This document shows positions 1 to 7,000 of a stretch of 10,944 nucleotides of DNA, in pieces. The DNA lies in assembly GCA_032353305.1 (NCBI GenBank), contig JAUCNG010387590.1, forward strand, positions 1 to 10,944. The letters run 5' to 3'. Position numbers and translations under genes: made by a program. The notes beneath the pieces are model-generated. The model saw only the letters and a list, made by a program, of their open reading frames with translations, was not told the origin of the DNA and made no database searches. The DNA is from Cephalothrix spiralis (Eukaryota; Nemertea; Palaeonemertea; Archinemertea; Cephalotrichidae). Each line of letters begins with the position of its first letter. Position 1 is the first letter of the stretch.

Positions 1-936
1 TATGGGCCAAAAGGAGGTTTTTTGCTTCAAACTTTGACACCCCCTAGCGGCGAAACGAAAAAGTATTTTGGGACGTGACCCACCCCACACCAGTTTACTA
101 ACTATACTCTACAATCCCTGAAAGTTTCAAGTCTCCAGCTACTCCGGAAGTACGATATCTCATGGGGAGAATAATAATAAACTGGAGAAGAACACAATGT
201 TTTCGATTTTTAAAATCGAATAAACATTGTAACAACACAATGTTTTCGATTTTGAAAATCGAAAACATAATGACAATTTGGTAGAATTTATGCCGACATA
301 AATTGTAAGACCAAAGGGGATGATCACCGTCCTTTGTCTAAATGGACTTTTATCTACGGTGATGATCACCTTTGGTATGGTGTAGCATTAAATTTACAGT
401 ATCACTTGTTTGGCCTCTATACCGAGGTTGCATACACCGCCGTATCTGGACTAGAAGTACTGGTTCCGTTCCCGTGCCATTTTAAATCTTAAGACGCTAC
501 CACGTCGTGATCTAAAGATTAAAAGATTTAAACCTAGCGACTTCAACTACGCTAATCGATTGACTATTGAATCACTTATTGTTCTCTCATGAGTTTCCAA
601 GGGAAAGGTTTATCAAGGGTTACAAATGCTAATAAATAAATGCCTATAAGATCGAGAATACTGTGTTTATTATACTTACAATGTTTATAATATAAAGTTT
701 CTGCAATTAGGGGTTATAGTTGAAGATAGAAGCATTTATCTATTAGCATTTGGGGTTACCATACTCGTTCAATAAAATGGACCCCCTGATTGTACATTTA
801 AATACGATTTCAGGGCACGTTTATCACTTTTTGGCCCTGATGTCAGCTCGTATCTCAGTGTACACCGTTTTGACTTCATTACATTCGCCTTTCTTCTAAG
901 ATTAGATCTTCTGACATGCATCATATATTTTTTCAG
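1..936. other. Upstream intron or flank, no exon recognised
   Basis: The first visible P450 exon starts with a split codon, so this stretch is probably part of the intron before it. I looked for the missing N-terminal exon (Met, hydrophobic anchor, PPGP-like hinge, donor in phase 1) and did not find one. It holds the dyad cluster at 191-376 and a perfect 10-base inverted repeat (TTTAAATCTT at 481-490 with its complement at 523-532). The start (about 35-60, CCCCCTAGCGGCGAAACG) has the look of a repeat fragment, but I cannot assign it. Confidence 0.5.
191..376. repeat. Cluster of hairpins and a 20-base direct repeat
   Basis: A 20-base sequence (AACACAATGTTTTCGATTTT) occurs at 191-210 and 234-253. 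Each copy starts a dyad: 194-230 is an imperfect palindrome, and 240-268 has a 14-base perfect stem around a single G. A third hairpin pairs 310-330 with 356-376 (19/21 bases), its arms containing GATGATCACC. Such nested dyads suggest the remnant of a small non-autonomous DNA transposon; no family is recognised. Confidence 0.6.
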
Positions 937-1017
937 AGCTATGGACTGTTAAAGGATTTCATTTTCATTTAAAAAAACTTGGTGACAAGTATGGGGACAT
1001 ATTTCTCTACAAGTTTG
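937..1017 (+). CDS. P450 exon A (first visible exon)
   Basis: The exon follows the acceptor TTTTTTCAG at 928-936. Its first two bases complete a codon begun on an upstream exon (phase 1). It encodes residues 1-26, including KKLGDKYGDIFLYKF, the usual stretch just after the P450 N-terminal hinge leading into beta-sheet 1. It ends in phase 1 at donor GTAGGT (1018). A second GT lies 4 bases downstream (GTAGGTATT), but only the first donor keeps the frame with the next exon. Confidence 0.88.
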
Positions 1018-4000
1018 GTAGGTATTAGTCTGCTAAAGAAGCCGTAATGGAGCAGGCAACCAGTCTACAGCTGCTCCAACGTCTTCCTTCGATCGATTTA
1101 GTTCATCCATTTTTTTTCAATAGTCGATACCTTGCGGCAACGAAACTATTATAACTGATGATATCCAACAAAAATTTAACACCTTTGAAATTTTTTTACT
1201 AAAATTATTGACCCTTAGTTCGGCCCTATTTTTCGGCGTATATTTATGTGCGTAAACAGGTGCGTCAATCGCTAGTTAATATGACTTGAGATGCTTTCAG
1301 TTCTGTTAGTAAATCTAAAAAATAAGTCTATAACAATTAATCAATGATAATCAAACTTTAACCTTGTTATACAGATTTTTTTAGGAGTTAGACGTTATTC
1401 AGAACAACCCTGCACATTCACGATTCTTCATCGCGATGTCAATTTAAAGTGTTATAAGTTTATTAATTCATAATTAAAGAATGAAAAGTTGGTAAATAAA
1501 TATCTATCCAATGGATTTTGAGAACCGCGCTCTTTTACGAGAAGTAATTTGTCAAATATTGGTAAAACAGGCTTTATATCGATTTATTTAAAAGATCATT
1601 TGGCTGTTGGTTTAGTACTTAAATAGTGTCAAGAACAAAGATGGCGGATGTAGTACTATTGAATATGTTATTAGAATGTAAAACAATAAGTTTGGAATTC
1701 TAACATATTCTTAAGCATATTAGGTGATCTTAGGTAGGTATACAATATTGCATTATATCAACAGAAGACATTGGTATCTAAGAACGCTGGAAGCAGCATT
1801 TCGTTGTCCATTTAGGGATGACTCAAACCAAACTCTAAATTAAATATGTTAACCGGCCGGTCAGCTTAGTAGGTAGAGCATGAGACTCATAATCTCATGG
1901 TCGAGTGTTCGAATCCCGTTCGATCCATTTCTCTCTCTATATATACAGACTGTCATCCAGTATGCCAAATCAAAGACAATTGCGACTCATTTAATTGTCT
2001 GGGATTGGTGTGTATATATGAAAAATGGTTTCATGCACATTAAAGATCCCTGGGGGCTATTCGACGAAGAGTAGCCGCAAGGCGGCTTCCCAGGTTAGCT
2101 TACCCAATACGTAGCCGATGACGAAGTGACGCACGTCAACCCTGTGGTTCAAAGACCGCATGCTGGACTGAAAAGTCCGGTATGGTATTGACGACGAATC
2201 AAGTGGTACAATTTTTGAACCAGATTTCATTAAAATAGCTTATTTCTATACATAATTTTACTTTTTCTTAATTAAAGGGCCTAGAGCTTCATATAATTTT
2301 GTGGTACTGAACAGCATTGAAGCAGTTAACGATGCATTTGTGAAAGGCAATAATGATTTCAGTGGAAGGACACAAGGATTTAGTGGTAGGTATTCAATGT
2401 ACGCCGTTTTTTTAGTAGTCTTTGTTTCACAAGTTTCGGACAGTACAGGAACCTATCATTCTAAAATATTAGGTAATGCCCACTAAGGTAATGCCCATTA
2501 AGGCAGTATCCGGTGGGGCAGGGTTGTTGACAAGAAGATTCAAAAAAATTAAAAAGGTAACTTCCTGCGGTTTTTAATCAAAATTTACAATATCCATATA
2601 GTTTGAGTGGGTACATGTAGGCTAATGTCTTTTTCTATACGCCATAAGGTATAAGTCTTACGACACCTTTTAGGATAAGACCAGATTTTAGACTTGGCAG
2701 ACTAATGGCTCCTCATTTTCCATTGATTGACCGGAAGCCTTAATAGGCCCTAAACCAATCACCTATGGCCAGAGTATGGAGATGACATTCTTGAAAACCC
2801 GTGATCATTGCGTGACTGCGTATATCTATGTTACTTATCCAATTTCAGTACATTTATTAGGCTTTGATAAGAGCATAGCTTTGGGAGATTATGATGCGAT
2901 ATGGCGTAACAGACGAAATATCGCCGGAAAAGCATTAAGGTAAGAAACCAGTTCATTGAAACTTTGAAAACCATGCCTAGACCTTGTAGAGTCGCGGCCT
3001 TAAGGTAATTTAATATCCGCAGCTTAATACTAAAGAATTAGGAAAAAATAGCAATAGTCCCAAATTTAAAGTATATAATTTGAATAGATATGACATCAAT
3101 GCTGAGTCGTATTTGCCTCATAGTGTCTCTTTTAAGCAGAGTGTCCTATTTGTGTTAATTTTTCCCTCTCTTTAGGACATTTTTACTCGGCAACAAGCTT
3201 GAAAAAGCAGTTCACGATGGTATGGATCAGGTTATTTCTACATTTGATGAATTATCAAAGGATGGTAAAGCATTGGAACCATTGGTTTATATGAACTTTG
3301 TGACGTATAATGTTATTTGTAGTACCCTATTCAGTAAAACGTGAGTTATAGAATAAATACGAAGAATAGTTAACCCATCTAATAATACGTGTACATGTAT
3401 ACAAAAAATGTATATTATTTTGTCTGAGAATGGAATAATAACCTATACTTTTAATTAAAAATTTTTAATTCATCGAGTATTTCTATTCCGTAAATAGTTG
3501 TACATGTACATTTATATAAAATATTTTCTACCTTTCCTACCACGCTATCGCAATTATGCATATGGTGTAAGACTAGTATTGGTCATCCGGTCAACGACTC
3601 ACCCAGTCCAAATCTCCAAAAGTCAGAATTATTGGGGGGGGGGGGGTCAAAAATATAACTTCGGGGTAAGTACGATTTGATTGGAGATTTGATTTATGGT
3701 ATAGGAATATCTTAATGACCAAAATATAAAAATTGGACCATTGTCGCAATAATTGTTCGAATGGGAGGAAGTTTATGCTGCCCCCTAGTTTGCTAAAGTA
3801 AACCGGAATTTTTGTTCACTAGAATAGCTGCCACCTATATTTTTGACTAAAGGTAAAAATTTGTATACCTTTTTTGGGAGGTTTACAAAAATCAATTAAC
3901 TTTTTGTTATTTTTTTGGGGTGCTAAAAAGCAAAAGCTTCAAAATGGCTCAATCAGATTAAAGGTCCTTAGGGGAAGTTATAATTTTTAAAGTCGACCCT

Positions 4001-7000
4001 TTAAGTATTAAATACTAGTCTGACACCATATCCGAACAGTAATAAGCGGCAATTGCTGCATCCTCGTTCCAATGGTATTATATCATATTTCATAATACAC
4101 TGGCCCGATCGACAATAAATTCATCTTTTAATAGCGAACCAAACAATAAGTAGTCTTACACCACTTATCGATTTTACCAATAATTATTCAACGCCTATGG
4201 ATTTTATAGCTGTATCACGCAGATCAGAGAGACAGCTAGACAAAAATATGGCGCTTCTATGCTGTCTATAAACCCATGCAAAAGTCGTCGACCTTCCGCT
4301 AAGGTGCGCAAACACATCCGAGTGGTCTAAGACGTAATTTCACAATTGGACTGTAACATTAAAAATGAAAACATGATAGCATAATAAACTCATGTTTTAT
4401 GCATTTTTCATGTTTTTTTTAGATTTCATGTAACTCAATTATGCAATAGTTCACACGAAAAAAATGAAATTTTTGACCGTTTTTAAGACCATGTTAAAAC
4501 AGTCAGGTGAGTCTTTTGACCAATCAGTGGCCCCATATCTTTTTCAAAATCCATGCAAAGAAATTCGTAATGGATGTAGTCAGAGCCTTAGCCAAGCACC
4601 TGCAGGCTGACGCTCTGACAGGTGAGAATTTAATTGCTGTCGCTTGCCGATTTACTGTAATGTTTTTCTATTGAATTCAAGCTCTAAGAAGGAAACATCG
4701 GAAGCATTTGTGGATTTCACAGAGCTGCCAAAAACATCGATTTCAAATACTAAAAATATATATAGGATGAGTTTCTGCTGGAAGACTGCATCCTCTGATA
4801 TATATATGATATAGCGGGTTGTACTCCAACTCCAGACACCGACTGGGGTGGGGTGGGTGTTTTCGAAGGTAGAAAAAGTTTGAGTACGTACTCTGATTTG
4901 GTGGGTGTCCAGCAAAAAATAGGAAAAAAGTTAGAGTACATACTCTTATTTGGTGGGTGTCTGGAAAAAAATCCAAAAAATTTGAAGTACGGACTCTAAT
5001 TTGGCAAAAAATAGAGAGAAAATATTTTTTCCTAAAAAAACTGCGTTAAAGAATTTCAAAATCTTTCAACAACAATTTGTCGGTGTCTGGCAAAAAATTC
5101 CCAAAAATAAGAATACGTACTCTAATTTAGTGGGTGTTCGGCAAAATATCCCAAAAAGATAGAGTGCGTACTCTAATTTGGTGGGTGTCTGCCAAAAAAT
5201 CCCCCAAAAGTTAGAGAACGTACTCTAATTTGGTGAGTATAAGCATACGTACTATAATTTTAGGGGTGGTGGGGTAGTACGTCGGTGTCAGAAGTTGGAG
5301 TACAACCCCTCCCCCTCTCCTGTATAGCATAAAGCATAACAATTTGAAATGGTTGAAATAATTAATGATTTTATTACTGGAAATATATTTCAGATTTAAA
5401 TTTGATGATGAAGATTTTAAGCTAATCTACGAATGTAGAAATGTCTTCACACCTGGGCTGACTGATGATCTGTTTCCAAGCTTTATGAACAAGATTTATC
5501 TCACGCAAGAAGGAAAAAAGGCGGTTGAAACCAAAAATAAAATGGATGCCTATTTCGATGCTGTGGTCCAAAAACATAAACATAATTACAAAGAAACTGG
5601 TTTGTGAGATTTTATTCTATAACAAATACTTATAATTTGATTCAGGGTGTCCATTGAAATTATTTTGTTCTGCCCTGATTTGGCAAGTATGCGCAATAAG
5701 AAAAATATACGCATTAAGCTAGCTAAAATATGGATTTCTCCGACGAATTTTTATTTTTAACTGGTTGTGCACACCTAAAGCAAATTTCAGATATTTGATA
5801 ACCGCTTTTCTCTGATAAAGAAACATATGGTCCAGAGTATATACTCTTGATAACGAACGAACCCAACTGTGTTTTAGAGAGATCTAATATATAACAAAAT
5901 ATAATAAAAGAAACCATATTTTGATTTTAAAATATTATCTGAAAAATCTGGCGTTAACTAGAATCGATCGTTAACTTCTATTCAACCTATAAGCTATAAA
6001 CTTGCCCGGGAAACATCAGTAGATGTAACCTAAACTCATTCTCACTTGTCAGAGTGTCAGTCTTGCATCTGCTCGGCTAACACTCTTGACTCTATCCACA
6101 AGCCAAAATTCTGCATAGATTATACAACCTCTCAAATCGTGTGCTGGCCTTGATTGGTTAACCGATTCACGTGACCGGGCGCAGCTGTCATTGTATACGG
6201 ATATTTATATAGCTCAGCTTTGACAAATTGGATATCAAGCCAGGATGGCCTAGTGGTCTAAGGCGCCAATTCTTAACTGGTCGACGTACATGGCAGAAGT
6301 TAAGTGTCTTGGTTCGATCCTTGCCTATCTTCATTTCATGTTATAATATAAGTCTAGTTAGAAAAATGTTTCTTTACAGATGATTTGGACATCGATTATG
6401 CCAGGTATTATGAAATATGATATAATACCCTGGGAACGAGGATGACCTAAACTGTTTTTTTCAGGTCAAGTCAATGATATGTTAGATCACCTTTTGCAAA
6501 TCCAAGAAGAGAGAGCCATAGATGGAGAGGAGTTCCGGAAATTGGATGACGGTGAAATGATTGGGATAATTTTGGATTTTTTCGGAGGTATGATTCTATA
6601 AAATAGGAGACTCTTCTCCCTTGGGACTCAAGACCACTGACAAAAGAGAAAATTTAAGAAACTTGGACAACAATATAAATATTTCGCCCCAAGTACAATG
6701 AAAGGATTATCAAAGTCAAATATAGTCATTGATAAACCAATGTCTAACGAACTATTGTCCTTCAATTAAGTAGATATGGCCAATACCGACGCGAGAGTTA
6801 TAATATGGTCTAAAATATCTCAGCTCGCTGTGGTAGTTTAACAAGTCTTAAGTACCAGCTGTCAGTACGAATTAGATAAGTTGATTGCATACAATAGCTA
6901 CAAGAAGATTTCAGTGCATATTTTAAGAACTTTCTACAACTCTGCCGTTATACAGGTTTAATATAGAAATTGAAGGACATTATTTCACGAGACATTAATA

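Larger units (their letters stand above)
3341..5393. other. Intron 4 of the P450 gene, the longest
   Basis: This is a 2053-base intron. It contains an 18-base perfect AT palindrome (3453-3470), a G13 tract (3634-3646), unassigned AT-rich sequence (3650-4560), a GC-rich hairpin (4581-4617) and the inverted-repeat-bounded minisatellite element (4816-5308). Confidence 0.75.

Noticed and set aside
160-369. 69-codon minus-strand ORF near the left end.
   Set aside because: It runs across the hairpin cluster, and its sequence follows the palindromes. There is no family resemblance or splice context.
1-936. A missing first P450 exon within the window.
   Set aside because: No hydrophobic anchor followed by a proline-rich hinge and a phase-1 donor was found in any plus-strand frame.
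1855-1927. Functional tRNA-Met (CAT anticodon).
   Set aside because: The anticodon arm is perfect, but the acceptor and T stems have several mismatches, and SINE-like sequence follows directly.
4584-4621. Exon-like segment in intron 4 ending at CAG|GTGAGA.
   Set aside because: It leaves in phase 1, while exon E needs phase 2. The segment is better explained as part of the hairpin at 4581-4617.
4652-4976. Overlapping minus-strand ORFs of 63-87 codons.
   Set aside because: They read through the minisatellite and its flank in several frames. The repetitive composition explains the openness and no domain is visible.
4882-5256. CRISPR-like array of direct repeats.
   Set aside because: Units are contiguous 51-52 base tandem repeats without unique spacers, in an intron of an animal gene.
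6381-6405. 25-base micro-exon candidate after TTTCTTTACAG in intron 5.
   Set aside because: Its exit phase (2) shifts exon F into a stop, and the exon E to F join aligns with the family without any extra residues.
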